DNA of 64,000 nt from Qipengyuania profundimaris. GTDB taxonomy: Bacteria > Pseudomonadota > Alphaproteobacteria > Sphingomonadales > Sphingomonadaceae. Within the stretch, counting starts at the first letter, position 1. Each line of letters opens with the position of its first letter. Location of the stretch: NCBI RefSeq assembly GCF_030717945.1, contig NZ_JAVAIM010000001.1:1735131-1799130 (forward strand), written 5' to 3'. Positions 50,636 through 60,188 of the stretch are shown here, in pieces. The notes under the pieces are model-generated. The model did not search any database, was not told where the DNA came from, and saw nothing but the letters and a program-made list of their open reading frames with translations. Position numbers and translations under genes: made by a program.

Positions 50636-51754
50636 ATGTCAGCGACTGAAATCGATTTCTACGAATTGCTCGGTGTGTCCCGCGATGCGGACGGCGCAAC
50701 GATCAAGAGCGCCTATCGCAAGCTCGCGATGAAGCATCACCCGGACCGCAATCCGGGCTGCACCGAGAGCGAGGCGAAGTTCAAGGCGGTGAGCGCTGCC
50801 TACGATTGCCTCAAGGATCCGCAGAAGCGGGCGGCTTACGACCGCTTCGGCCATGCCGCCTTCCAGAACGGCGGCCCGGGCGGCGGGCATCCCGGCGCGG
50901 ATTTCGGCGACATCGGCGATATTTTCGAGACGATCTTCGGCAGCGCCTTCGGCGGCGGCGGTCGCGCCCAGGCACGGCGCGGGGCGGACCTGCGCTACGA
51001 TATGCAGGTCGATCTCGAGGACGCTTTCCACGGCAAGTCGACCGAGCTGGAAATCGAAGTCTCGCAGAATTGCGACACCTGCCACGGTTCTGGCGCCACG
51101 CCCGGTACGCAGGCCCGCACATGCAACCTGTGCAACGGCCGCGGGCAGGTCCGCGCCAAACAGGGCTTCTTCGTGGTCGAGCGGCCATGCCCAAACTGCC
51201 ACGGCAGCGGGCAGGTCATCACCTCACCCTGCCGCGATTGCCGCGGGGAAGGGCGGGTCGACCGGGCGCAAAAGCTCGAGGTGGACATTCCGCCTGGCGT
51301 CGACACCGGTACGCGCATCCGTCTGTCGGGAAAGGGCGAAGCAGGTCCGCGCGGTGCGCCTCCGGGCGATCTCTACATTTTCGTCCACGTGAAGCCACAC
51401 CAGATCTTTCAGCGCGAAGGCACCACGCTCGCCACCCGCGTGCCGATCAGCTTCACCAAGGCCGCACTCGGCGGTTCGATCGAGATTCCGAACATCGACG
51501 GCGACGAGGTGACGATCGAGATCCCGGCAGGCATCCAGTCCGGCAAGCAGTTGCGCCAGCGCGGCGCGGGCATGCCGGTGTTGCAGGGTCGGGGCCGTGG
51601 CGATCTGGTCGTCGAAATTGCCGTCGAGACGCCGACGAAGCTCAGCAAGGAGCAGCGCGCGTTGCTCGAGGAATTTCGCGAGACCGAGACCGGCGACGAA
51701 TGCCCCGAAAGCCGCGGCTTCTTCGACAAGCTGAAAACCGCGCTCGGCGGCTAG
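50636..51754 (+). CDS. dnaJ: Chaperone DnaJ (Hsp40)
   Basis: A 372-residue type I J-protein: J-domain with HPD (KHHPDRNPG), a Gly-rich region, four zinc-finger repeats (CDTCHGSG, CNLCNGRG, CPNCHGSG, CRDCRGEG) and C-terminal substrate domains. Stimulates DnaK ATPase. It is 73 bp after dnaK. Confidence 0.98.
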   Translation: MSATEIDFYELLGVSRDADGATIKSAYRKLAMKHHPDRNPGCTESEAKFKAVSAAYDCLKDPQKRAAYDRFGHAAFQNGGPGGGHPGADFGDIGDIFETIFGSAFGGGGRAQARRGADLRYDMQVDLEDAFHGKSTELEIEVSQNCDTCHGSGATPGTQARTCNLCNGRGQVRAKQGFFVVERPCPNCHGSGQVITSPCRDCRGEGRVDRAQKLEVDIPPGVDTGTRIRLSGKGEAGPRGAPPGDLYIFVHVKPHQIFQREGTTLATRVPISFTKAALGGSIEIPNIDGDEVTIEIPAGIQSGKQLRQRGAGMPVLQGRGRGDLVVEIAVETPTKLSKEQRALLEEFRETETGDECPESRGFFDKLKTALGG

Positions 51755-51803
51755 CTCGACAGCTCTCCCGGCTGGCTCTACCAAGGCCCCAAGGGAGACT
51801 GCC

Positions 51804-52694
51804 ATGACCAAATTTTTCGCATGCGCTGCCGGTGCCATCGCGCTGGTGGCCGCGCCTTTGTCCGCCCAACGCAATTTCGACGAGGTCGAGATCACTGCCG
51901 AGCAAGTCGCGCCCGGTATCGCCGTCTTGTTCGGCGCAGGCGGCAATATCGGGGTCAGTCACGGCGAGGACGCCACGGTCCTGATCGACGACCAGTTCGC
52001 CCCCCTAACGGCAAAGATCGAAGCGGCGATTGCAGGGCTCGGCGCGCAGCCGGTCGATTATGTGATCAACACGCATTGGCACGGCGACCACACGGGCGGG
52101 AACGAAAACCTCGGCGAGAAGGGCGCGCTTATCTTTGCTCATCACAATGTCCGTGCGCGCCTCGCCGACGGACGGGAGGGCGAAAACCCGATCGCTCCGG
52201 CCGCCAAGGTAGCCCTGCCGGTCGTGACCTATGGACAGGGCGTCAGCATGCATCTGAACGGTTATCGCACGGATGTGATGTTCGTCGGCGGCGGCCATAC
52301 CGATGGCGACAGCGTGGTCATGTGGCACGGCGCCAATGTCGTCCACATGGGCGACCTCTATTTCAATATCCCCGGCTTCCCCTTCATCGACACGGCATCG
52401 GGCGGGAACGTGATCGACGCGATGAACTCGCTCGATGCGGTGATCCGCATGATCGACGACCAGACGGTAGTGATCCCCGGCCACGGTCCGGTGTCGAACA
52501 AGTCCGAGCTCGTCGCTTACCGCACGATGATCGGGCAGGCAGTCGATCGGGTCCGCGCTTTGAAGGATGAGGGAATGAGCCTTGAACAGGCCGTCGCGAC
52601 GCAGCCGCTCGCAAGCTTCGATCGCGGCGAAGGGTTCATCGATGCCGACGGGTTCGCAAGAGCCGTGTACCGCAGCCTTGAAATGCGCGACTAA
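51804..52694 (+). CDS. Secreted MBL-fold metallo-hydrolase
   Basis: A 296-residue protein with signal peptide (MTKFFACAAGAIALVAAPLSA) and a metallo-beta-lactamase fold: THWHGDHTGGN, a GGGHTDGDSVV His, HMGDL Asp and PGHGP His. The second group is the QPR/SoxH-like type rather than a proven beta-lactamase. Substrate unknown. Its TAA and the patatin TAG share CTAA. Confidence 0.9.
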   Translation: MTKFFACAAGAIALVAAPLSAQRNFDEVEITAEQVAPGIAVLFGAGGNIGVSHGEDATVLIDDQFAPLTAKIEAAIAGLGAQPVDYVINTHWHGDHTGGNENLGEKGALIFAHHNVRARLADGREGENPIAPAAKVALPVVTYGQGVSMHLNGYRTDVMFVGGGHTDGDSVVMWHGANVVHMGDLYFNIPGFPFIDTASGGNVIDAMNSLDAVIRMIDDQTVVIPGHGPVSNKSELVAYRTMIGQAVDRVRALKDEGMSLEQAVATQPLASFDRGEGFIDADGFARAVYRSLEMRD

Positions 52695-55006
52695 GGCAGG
52701 CGCTCGCTCACTTCGCGGCGGAGCTGATCGATCAACCTGACCGAGCAGCGCCCGGCGACAAGCTCCTCGTCGAGGATCGCGTGGAAAGCGTCGCGCTTGT
52801 ATTCGCGGCACGCCCCGTCGGGCAGGGGCTCGGGCATGGTGGAGCAAACGATGTCGATCATCCGCTCGGCCCCGTGGAGGCGGCCCCATAGGTAATCGTT
52901 CTCGCGATAGGCGCGGCTGAAGAATGCTCCGAAATTGTAGAACTCGATCCCGCGCAAGGTCCCTTGCGTACCACCTTCGCGAATACTGCGAGCATCGTCC
53001 GGACTGATCCGGTCGACTTTCACAACATCGAATTCGGTCAGTCCCTCGTTGCGCGACAGGGCTAGAGTGGCCGTGTCGTAGAATGGAAAGCCGAGATAGG
53101 CGAAGAGCATGCGCCGCCGCAGGTTCTTGGGCATTTGCTCCAGCGCCTCGGCCAGCATAACCTCCGCCCGGTCGTCGATCTCCGGCAACAGCCGTTTGGC
53201 ATCGAGCATGTCCAGCAGCGTGCCGGGATCGGCCAGAACCTGCTCGGCGACGCCTTCGAAGGCCGGCCCGAGCGCGGCGGTGCCCTCCTTCTCGAAATAC
53301 AGGGACAGGATCGCATAGACCGTGTCCCGGGCTTGCTGCAGCGCCTCGTCGGGAATCTCCGGATCGGCTTCCCAATCGCGAGCCAACCTGCGGGCAAGCA
53401 AGCGCAGGCGGCGGATGCGAAAACCGATATCGTGCTCGCGGAAGAAGGCGATGGCCTGCGGGGTCGCACCGCCTCCGGGCAAAGACAACATGTCGAGCCC
53501 GCGCCGGTGCAATTCGGCTCGCAGGACCGCCTCGATCGGTCCGGCATCGTCCAACGCCAGGCGCGGTGCGGCCGCCATCGTAAGGCGAGCGAGCCGTTGC
53601 ACAATCCCGCTCAGCTTAGCCTGCGCGTAGGAATGAAACGCATATCCCGCCTGTTCCACCGCCGCCTGCTGCGCCTTGCGCCGCCAGTTTCCGAGACGCG
53701 CCGGAGTGGGTTGGTCCAGGAACAGCGTGCGGCCGAACAGTTTTTCGACCGTTGCTTCGACCTCCGGTCGCAAAGACGAGACGATGCGCCCGATCCGCTC
53801 CGCCTCGCGCGTCTGGTCCTCGAGTTGCTCCAGATTGTCGCGGATGGGCTGCTCACGCGGGATGGTCGAAAGCGAACCGAAGATGGCGGAGAAGAAACCG
53901 ACCGGCTCGTGTTTCCCGCCATCGGGCTTGCCGAACCGGTCGGGCCGCGGATCGACATAGATGAAACGGCGATCGACCTCACGCTGAGCTGGACGGCCCC
54001 GCAACGCACCGATCGCGCCGGCAAAGGGCTTGTTGACCAGCACCGACCCGTCGATCAGCGATACGTGATCAGTGGTTTCGCGCATCACATGCACCGGCAT
54101 GATGCGGTCCAGGAAGGCATCCCGCCCTGGCCAGCTGCGCCCGCTCGCGTCCGATAGTGCATCCATTTCGTCAAGGCGTAGCGGCGGGAAGGCACCGGGA
54201 AAGCTGGCCGTCGCCCGCGCCGCGAACACAAGTTCGAGCGGATTGGCCAGCCCCTCGCCGCCGTGCGTCGGCGTTTTCTCGCGGAAGGAAATCGGCATGC
54301 GGTGCTCGGTATCCTCGACCACCGGCGGACTGTTGAGATGCAGCAGCTCCATGTGTCCGTGAAAATCGGTTGCCGTGACATAAAGATCGAGTGGGTGGCC
54401 CGGCGGGAGCAATGGCGCTTCGGCGCGTGTCTGCTCCATCGCCGCAAACGCCCGTTCCAGCAGCCGCGAAAAGCCCAGTCCCGAAAACGGCGGTTCGAAC
54501 CAGCGGCCGCGGATCAGGTGCGATACCTTGCGCTCGACCTCGCGCCGCGTCTCCGGTGCGACCGTGTCTGCAATATCGCTCCCCGGCCTGCTGAGCAGCC
54601 AATTGGCAAACGGTTGCGCCCAGATCTTCGAAAGCCGCCAGTTCGGCTTGGCCTCAGGATCGACCAGCTCGTCGACATCGGCCACCTCCAGCCACAGATC
54701 GGTCAATGGCTCTAGCGACTGGCCGGAATAGATCGCCTGCGCCAAGAACACGGCATTGATCCCGCCCGCACTCGCGCCGCTCATTATATCCGGCAGCACC
54801 CGCAACCGCAGGTCGTGGCACTCCTCCATCTGCTCGAACAGGCGGCGATAGACCGCATCGACCCCGCTGCGCGGTGCATTCTCGCTGTGGAAATCGCGGC
54901 TTGCCCGCGCCAACTGCCACAGCTCCCGCGTGACGCCGTGCATGTAGACCGCCAGGCTTACCCCGCCATAACAGACCAGCGCTATGCGTAACTCTTTCTG
55001 GCGCAT
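52691..55006 (-). CDS. Large patatin-like protein (DUF3376 type)
   Basis: A 771-residue protein with an N-terminal patatin domain: oxyanion region CYGGVSLAVYMHG, nucleophile Ser in MSGASAGGINAVFLA, and the Asp of DGSVLVNKP, so the Ser-Asp dyad is present. The long C-terminal helical half has the DUF3376 arrangement. A cytosolic acyl hydrolase is likely; substrate unknown. Start at 55006 (MRQKELRIALV) is chosen; an ATG at 55030 is also possible, and further extension would enter the divergent radA. Confidence 0.88.
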   Translation of the reverse strand: MRQKELRIALVCYGGVSLAVYMHGVTRELWQLARASRDFHSENAPRSGVDAVYRRLFEQMEECHDLRLRVLPDIMSGASAGGINAVFLAQAIYSGQSLEPLTDLWLEVADVDELVDPEAKPNWRLSKIWAQPFANWLLSRPGSDIADTVAPETRREVERKVSHLIRGRWFEPPFSGLGFSRLLERAFAAMEQTRAEAPLLPPGHPLDLYVTATDFHGHMELLHLNSPPVVEDTEHRMPISFREKTPTHGGEGLANPLELVFAARATASFPGAFPPLRLDEMDALSDASGRSWPGRDAFLDRIMPVHVMRETTDHVSLIDGSVLVNKPFAGAIGALRGRPAQREVDRRFIYVDPRPDRFGKPDGGKHEPVGFFSAIFGSLSTIPREQPIRDNLEQLEDQTREAERIGRIVSSLRPEVEATVEKLFGRTLFLDQPTPARLGNWRRKAQQAAVEQAGYAFHSYAQAKLSGIVQRLARLTMAAAPRLALDDAGPIEAVLRAELHRRGLDMLSLPGGGATPQAIAFFREHDIGFRIRRLRLLARRLARDWEADPEIPDEALQQARDTVYAILSLYFEKEGTAALGPAFEGVAEQVLADPGTLLDMLDAKRLLPEIDDRAEVMLAEALEQMPKNLRRRMLFAYLGFPFYDTATLALSRNEGLTEFDVVKVDRISPDDARSIREGGTQGTLRGIEFYNFGAFFSRAYRENDYLWGRLHGAERMIDIVCSTMPEPLPDGACREYKRDAFHAILDEELVAGRCSVRLIDQLRREVSERLP

Positions 55007-55077
55007 CGCGTCCGGTTTGCACTGCTGCATCGCAGATGGCAATTGCGTTCCGCAAATGTTCTGGTTAGCAAGCGCAC

Positions 55078-56445
55078 ATGGCCAAGCCCAAGAAACGCTA
55101 TGTCTGCCAAGCCTGTGGCAGTGTCTCTCACCGCTGGCAGGGCCAATGTGGCGATTGCGCCGAGTGGAACACGCTGACCGAGGATGCGCCGGCGACGGTC
55201 TTCTCGCTGAAGCACGACCTATCCAGCGGCGGCCGGGCGGTAGAATTTGTCGATCTCGACAAGCCGGGTGCGCTGCCGACACGCCAACCCACCGGCCTGG
55301 CCGAGTTCGACCGCGCACTTGGCGGCGGACTGGTGCCCGGATCGGCGATCCTGATGGGCGGCGATCCCGGCATCGGCAAATCGACCCTTCTGCTGCAGGC
55401 CGCCGGTAAGATCGCGCGCGAGGGAAGGGGTGTCGTCTATGTCAGCGGCGAAGAGGCGACCGGGCAAGTCCGCATGCGCGCGGCGCGCCTCGGACTGTCC
55501 GATGCGCCGGTCAAGCTCGCTGCGGCGACCGGCGTGCGCGATATCCTGACCACGCTGGGTCAGATGGAAGCGCCGAGCTTCCTCGTGATAGATTCCATCC
55601 AGACGATGCATTCGGACACGATCGAGGGCGCGCCGGGTACGGTCAGCCAGGTGCGTGGCTGCGCGTTCGAGCTGATACGCTACGCCAAGGAAAACGACGT
55701 CGCGCTGGTGCTGGTGGGCCACGTCACCAAGGACGGCAATATCGCCGGGCCGCGCGTGCTGGAACACATGGTCGATGTGGTGATGAGCTTCGAGGGCGAG
55801 CGCAGCCACCAGTACCGCATCCTGCGCGCCCTCAAGAACCGCTTTGGCGCGGTGGACGAGATCGGCGTGTTCTCGATGGCGGGCGAGGGGCTGGAGGAGG
55901 TTGCCAATCCCTCGATGCTATTCCTTTCGGGGCGGGACGAGCCGATGGCGGGCAGCGCGGTGTTCCCGGCCATCGAAGGGACGCGACCGGTGCTGCTGGA
56001 GATCCAGGCGCTGATCGTGCGGTTGCAATCGGGCGCAACGCCGCGCCGCGCGGTCGTCGGTTGGGACAGCGGACGCCTCGCCATGCTGCTGGCGGTGCTC
56101 GAATCGCGCTGCGGCCTCAATTTCAGTTCGGCGGAAGTCTATCTCAACGTGGCGGGCGGCTATCGCTTGTCCGATCCGGCGGCCGACCTTGCGGTAGCCG
56201 CGGCATTGGTGAGCGCCCTTGCCGACAAGCCTTTGCCGGATCGTAGCGTCTGGCTCGGCGAAGTTTCCCTTGCCGGGGAAATTCGTGCCGTCGCGCATGG
56301 TGGTTTGCGCCTGCGTGAGGCGGCGAAACTCGGTTTCGAGCGCGGGTTCGGACCGGTCGATACCAAAGGCAAGGATGTCACACTCGATTACAAGGGTTTG
56401 GGACAACTCGCCAACCTCGTTGACCGGGTGATGGGCAGCGCATAA
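55078..56445 (+). CDS. radA: DNA repair protein RadA
   Basis: A 455-residue RadA: zinc finger (CQACGS...CGDC), Walker A GGDPGIGKST, the KNRFG motif (LKNRFGAVDEIGVF) and a Lon-like C-terminal domain. A branch-migration ATPase in recombination. It starts 71 bp from the divergent patatin gene and leads the run radA-cvpA-NifU-like. Confidence 0.97.
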   Translation: MAKPKKRYVCQACGSVSHRWQGQCGDCAEWNTLTEDAPATVFSLKHDLSSGGRAVEFVDLDKPGALPTRQPTGLAEFDRALGGGLVPGSAILMGGDPGIGKSTLLLQAAGKIAREGRGVVYVSGEEATGQVRMRAARLGLSDAPVKLAAATGVRDILTTLGQMEAPSFLVIDSIQTMHSDTIEGAPGTVSQVRGCAFELIRYAKENDVALVLVGHVTKDGNIAGPRVLEHMVDVVMSFEGERSHQYRILRALKNRFGAVDEIGVFSMAGEGLEEVANPSMLFLSGRDEPMAGSAVFPAIEGTRPVLLEIQALIVRLQSGATPRRAVVGWDSGRLAMLLAVLESRCGLNFSSAEVYLNVAGGYRLSDPAADLAVAAALVSALADKPLPDRSVWLGEVSLAGEIRAVAHGGLRLREAAKLGFERGFGPVDTKGKDVTLDYKGLGQLANLVDRVMGSA

Positions 56446-56459
56446 TTCTCTGCCCGGTC

Positions 56460-56984
56460 ATGACGGGTTTCGATCTCATCGTCCTATTCATCGTCGGCGT
56501 TGCGGCGGTCGGAGGTTTCATGCGCGGCTTCGTGCAGGAGTTCTTCTCGCTGGCCGCTTGGGTGCTTGCGGTGTTCGCGATCAAGTACCTGCATACGCCG
56601 CTGACGCTCGCAATGCAGGATTATCTGGGCTCCGGGATCACCACGACGCTGCTCGCCTTCACCATCCTGCTGCTGATCCCCTATGCGGCTATGAAGGTCA
56701 TTGCCAATAACGCCAGTTCCGCTTCGAGCGGAACAGTCCTCGGACCGATCGATCGCGTGCTGGGCTTCGGTTTTGGAGCGATCAAGGGCATCATAATCGC
56801 CGTGGTCGCTTTCTCCCTGCTGGTGCTCGGCTACGACGACATCTGGGGCTACAAGGGTCGCCCGGCATGGATCACGACCGCTCGCAGCTACGAGCTCGTC
56901 GATGCCGGCTCGCGATCGTTGTCCGACGTTCTGGCAGAGAGGCGCGCTCGCCTTCGCGGGGAAGAGGCCGCCGACGCCGAATGA
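56460..56984 (+). CDS. cvpA: CvpA family protein
   Basis: A 174-residue membrane protein with four helices (FDLIVLFIVGVAAVGGFMRGFVQE at the start) and a basic cytosolic tail. CvpA is linked to colicin V production and envelope stress. 14 bp after radA. Its TGA overlaps the next ATG. Confidence 0.9.
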   Translation: MTGFDLIVLFIVGVAAVGGFMRGFVQEFFSLAAWVLAVFAIKYLHTPLTLAMQDYLGSGITTTLLAFTILLLIPYAAMKVIANNASSASSGTVLGPIDRVLGFGFGAIKGIIIAVVAFSLLVLGYDDIWGYKGRPAWITTARSYELVDAGSRSLSDVLAERRARLRGEEAADAE

Positions 56985-57421
56985 CAGCGGCATCGCGAAC
57001 CACGCTCTATTCCCCGCAAATGCTCGCCCTTGCGGTCGAATTGGCGGATATTTCTCTCGATCCTCATGCACCGCATTCGGGCGAAGTGCGTTCGCGCACA
57101 TGCGGCAGCACGCTGGCCATCGGTTGCACGATCGATGGTGCTGGCGCGATATCCAGTATCGGCATGAAGGTGAGAGCCTGCGCGGTCGGCCAGGCAGCCG
57201 CGGCGATCTTTGCGGGCGACGCAGTCGGCAGGAACTTCGCAGACCTAGAGGCGGCGGAGCGGAGCATCGCTGCGTGGTTGTCGTCTGGGGGCGAGCTGCC
57301 GGACTGGCCGCGCCTAGGCATGCTCGAACCGGCGCTGCCGCATCAAGGCCGTCACGAAGCGATCCTCTTGCCGTGGAGAGCTGCGCTGGACGCGCTTTCC
57401 AAGGAAACAGCCTCCCGCTAA
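56981..57421 (+). CDS. NifU-N/IscU-like scaffold, ligand set incomplete
   Basis: A 146-residue protein of the IscU/SufU fold. Cys41 (SRTCGST) and Cys67 (RACAVGQA) correspond to the first two cluster ligands of IscU. The Asp two residues after the first Cys is Ser43, and the third Cys is replaced by Glu126 in GRHEAILLPW. Fe-S assembly is therefore doubtful; relatives in sphingomonads look similar as I recall. Coupled to cvpA by ATGA. Confidence 0.78.
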   Translation: MTAASRTTLYSPQMLALAVELADISLDPHAPHSGEVRSRTCGSTLAIGCTIDGAGAISSIGMKVRACAVGQAAAAIFAGDAVGRNFADLEAAERSIAAWLSSGGELPDWPRLGMLEPALPHQGRHEAILLPWRAALDALSKETASR

Positions 57422-57462
57422 ACCCGGGCAAACAGCGCAAAAGGGCAATTGGGGAGCGACGC

Positions 57463-59082
57463 ATGTCCGGGGGCACAACCGCCTTGCAAAGGGAACCGAC
57501 CGACAAGGAAATCCGTCTCGTGATCGCAGCGAGTTCGGCGGGGACCATCTTCGAGTGGTACGACTTTTTCATCTACGGTACTCTCGCTGCGCTGATCGGC
57601 GCGGCCTTCTTTCCCAGCGATAACGAGACCCTCGAAATCCTCCTCGTGTGGGCTGGCTTTGCCGTCGGCTTCGGTTTTCGGCCGCTTGGTGCCGTCCTGT
57701 TCGGCTTCCTCGGCGACCGGCTGGGACGCAAATACACATTCCTCGTGACCGTCACGCTGATGGGCGTGGCGACTGCCGGCGTGGGTCTGATCCCCAGCGC
57801 GGCAAGCATCGGGATCGTAGCGCCGATCATCGTGATTGGCCTGCGCATTCTGCAAGGCCTTGCGCTGGGCGGCGAGTATGGCGGCGCGGCGATCTACGTC
57901 GCCGAACATGCCCCGCCGGAAAAGCGCGGCTTCTACACGAGTTTCATCCAGGCCAGCGTGGTCGGCGGCTTCGTGCTTTCGATCATCGTGGTCATCGCGT
58001 GCCGCGCGTTCATCCCGGCAGACGATTTCGCGGCCTGGGGCTGGCGCATTCCGTTCCTGCTCTCGATCGTCCTCCTCGGCATTTCGCTCTGGATGCGATT
58101 GAAGCTGTCCGAAAGCCCGGTGTTCCAGGCGATGAAAGAAGCCGGCGAGACCTCCGCCAATCCGTTCAAGGAAAGCCTGACTTATCCCGGCAACGGCAAG
58201 CGCATTTTCGTGGCTCTGTTCGGCATTACCGGCGTCCTGACAACGATCTGGTACACAGCCTTTTTCTCCGGCCTGTCGTTCCTGCGCGGCCCGATGCGGG
58301 TCGAAGAGAATGTCGTCGAATGGATGCTGCTGATCGCCGGTTCGATATCGATGGCGTTCTACCTCGTGGTCGGCAAATGGTCCGACAGGGTGGGGCGCAA
58401 GAAACCGATCATCATCGGGGCAGCCCTTTCGTTGGTCCTGCTGTTCCCGGTGTTCTGGGGCATCGGCGCGCTCGCCAATCCGGGGTTGAATGCCAGCGCG
58501 AATGCCGCGCCGGTGGTGGTGACGGGCGAAGCATGCGACTACGATCCCTTCGCCGAAGTGCAGGCGAGCAGTTGCGGCCGGGTTTTGCAGGATCTCACGG
58601 CGCTAGGGGTGCCCTACGACATCGGCGCGGGCTCTGCCCAATCGGTCGCGATCGGGACGCAGCCCTATGAGTACGCCGAGGTCGGCGACAGCGATCGCCG
58701 GGCGACGATCCAAGGCTGGCTGGAAGAGCAGGGCTACAATTTCGAGCGGCAGACCCCGCCATTGACGAGCATCATCGGAATCATCGCACTTCTGCTGGTT
58801 CTCGGCATGCTGTCGGCCCTGACCTACGGCTCGGTCGCGGCGCTGCTGTGCGAGATGTTTCCGGCCAAGATCCGCTATAGTTCGATGTCCATCCCCTACC
58901 ACATCGGCGCAGGCTATCTCGGCGGATTCCTGCCGCTGATCGCGGGCTATATCGTGGCCATGACGGGTAACGCCTATTCCGGCCTTTGGTATACGATTGC
59001 GGTCGTTGCCTTCGGCCTGCTGGTCGCATGGTGGGGCATTCCCGACGGCCCGCCGAAGGACTTCGAAGACGCGCATGGCTGA
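57463..59082 (+). CDS. MHS-family MFS transporter with a large external loop
   Basis: A 539-residue metabolite:proton symporter (AGTIFEWYDFFIYGTLAALIG, GDRLGRKYTFLVT, LGGEYGGAAIYVAEH). Residues 337-434, between two C-terminal helices, form a soluble loop of about 97 residues with a Cys pair (EACDYDPF, SSCGRVL), so probably disulfide-bonded in the periplasm. GGGGAG lies upstream of the ATG at 57463; the frame is open further up but overlaps the previous gene. The stop overlaps the alr start by 8 bp. Confidence 0.9.
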   Translation: MSGGTTALQREPTDKEIRLVIAASSAGTIFEWYDFFIYGTLAALIGAAFFPSDNETLEILLVWAGFAVGFGFRPLGAVLFGFLGDRLGRKYTFLVTVTLMGVATAGVGLIPSAASIGIVAPIIVIGLRILQGLALGGEYGGAAIYVAEHAPPEKRGFYTSFIQASVVGGFVLSIIVVIACRAFIPADDFAAWGWRIPFLLSIVLLGISLWMRLKLSESPVFQAMKEAGETSANPFKESLTYPGNGKRIFVALFGITGVLTTIWYTAFFSGLSFLRGPMRVEENVVEWMLLIAGSISMAFYLVVGKWSDRVGRKKPIIIGAALSLVLLFPVFWGIGALANPGLNASANAAPVVVTGEACDYDPFAEVQASSCGRVLQDLTALGVPYDIGAGSAQSVAIGTQPYEYAEVGDSDRRATIQGWLEEQGYNFERQTPPLTSIIGIIALLLVLGMLSALTYGSVAALLCEMFPAKIRYSSMSIPYHIGAGYLGGFLPLIAGYIVAMTGNAYSGLWYTIAVVAFGLLVAWWGIPDGPPKDFEDAHG

Positions 59083-60109
59083 CCGGCCTCCGCCCACCCT
59101 GCGGCTGCATATCGACAAGGATGCCCTCGCGCAGAACTGGCGCGCGCTCGACCGTCTTTCAGGTCCGGCGCGGGCAGGTGCGGCGGTGAAAGCGGATTGC
59201 TACGGTCTTGGCGCGAATACCTGCGTACCGGTCCTGCGCAACGCCGGATGCCGGGATTTCTTCGTGGCGCATTGGTCCGAGGTCCCCGCGGTTCTGGAAC
59301 ATGTACCTGCCGAGCAACTTTCGGTGCTGCACGGTGTCGGGTGCGCCGCAGAGGCGGAGTACGCGAGAGCCACCGGCGTGCGGCCGGTCATCGACAGCCT
59401 CCGCCAAGCGCAGATCTGGACCGAGGGCGGCGGCGGCCCGTGCCATCTGATGGTGGATACGGGCATCAATCGCCTCGGCATCTCGCTCGGCGAGGCAAGC
59501 GACCCTGCCATCCAGGCCTTGTCGGTCGAAGTCCTGATGAGCCATCTCGCCTGTGCCGATGAGGACAGCGACAAGAACACGGCCCAACTCGGCGCATTTC
59601 GCGAAGTCATGAACAAAGTTGCGCATCGTGAGACCAGCCTGGCCAACAGCGCAGGCGTGGCGCTCGGGAGCAAGTTCTCGTTCGATCTTACCCGGCCCGG
59701 CCTTGCGCTCTACGGAGGCGTACCTCGGCCGGAACTCGCCGATACCATCCGGCAGGTCGCCTTTCCGCAAGCGAGGATCATCCAGACCCGGCAGATCGAA
59801 GCGGGTGAAAGCGTCGGCTACAATGCGACCTTCACGGCTTCTTCGGCGATGCGTGTCGGAGTCGTGTCGTTAGGCTATGCCGACGGGATTCTGCGCAACT
59901 GGGGCGGGGCGCATTTCGAAGAGGGCGGCAAGCACCTTCCCATCCTCGGCAAGGTCTCGATGGATATGATCGTGCTGGACCTCACCGACGCTCCCGAGAT
60001 CGGTGAGGGGGACTGGGTCTCGCTACCCTATCACCTGCCCGATGCTGCGCGGCAAACCTCTCTTTCCCAATATGAATTGCTGACCGTTCTGGGACACCGC
60101 TTCGGTTGA
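59075..60109 (+). CDS. alr: Alanine racemase
   Basis: A 344-residue PLP enzyme supplying D-alanine for peptidoglycan. The PLP lysine is in AVKADCYGLGA, catalytic Tyr in VGYNATFTA, and the C-terminal barrel has SLGYADGI. Overlaps the MHS gene by 8 bp, so they are probably cotranscribed, which hints at an amino-acid-like substrate for the transporter (inference). Confidence 0.94.
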   Translation: MADRPPPTLRLHIDKDALAQNWRALDRLSGPARAGAAVKADCYGLGANTCVPVLRNAGCRDFFVAHWSEVPAVLEHVPAEQLSVLHGVGCAAEAEYARATGVRPVIDSLRQAQIWTEGGGGPCHLMVDTGINRLGISLGEASDPAIQALSVEVLMSHLACADEDSDKNTAQLGAFREVMNKVAHRETSLANSAGVALGSKFSFDLTRPGLALYGGVPRPELADTIRQVAFPQARIIQTRQIEAGESVGYNATFTASSAMRVGVVSLGYADGILRNWGGAHFEEGGKHLPILGKVSMDMIVLDLTDAPEIGEGDWVSLPYHLPDAARQTSLSQYELLTVLGHRFG

Positions 60110-60188
60110 CCTTTGCGTCATGTTGCGCTGCCGTTTTTGCACGTGCTAAGCCTTCCTCCGCACTGCACAATTCGGGGAGCATGCAAGG

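Noticed and set aside
53135-54157. 340-residue open frame antisense to the patatin gene
   Set aside because: Composition is Arg/Gln/Gly-rich with no domain; the patatin frame has catalytic motifs.
56902-59082. 726-residue frame for the MHS transporter
   Set aside because: The N-terminal 187 residues overlap cvpA and the NifU-like gene; MHS family start and ribosome site are at 57463.
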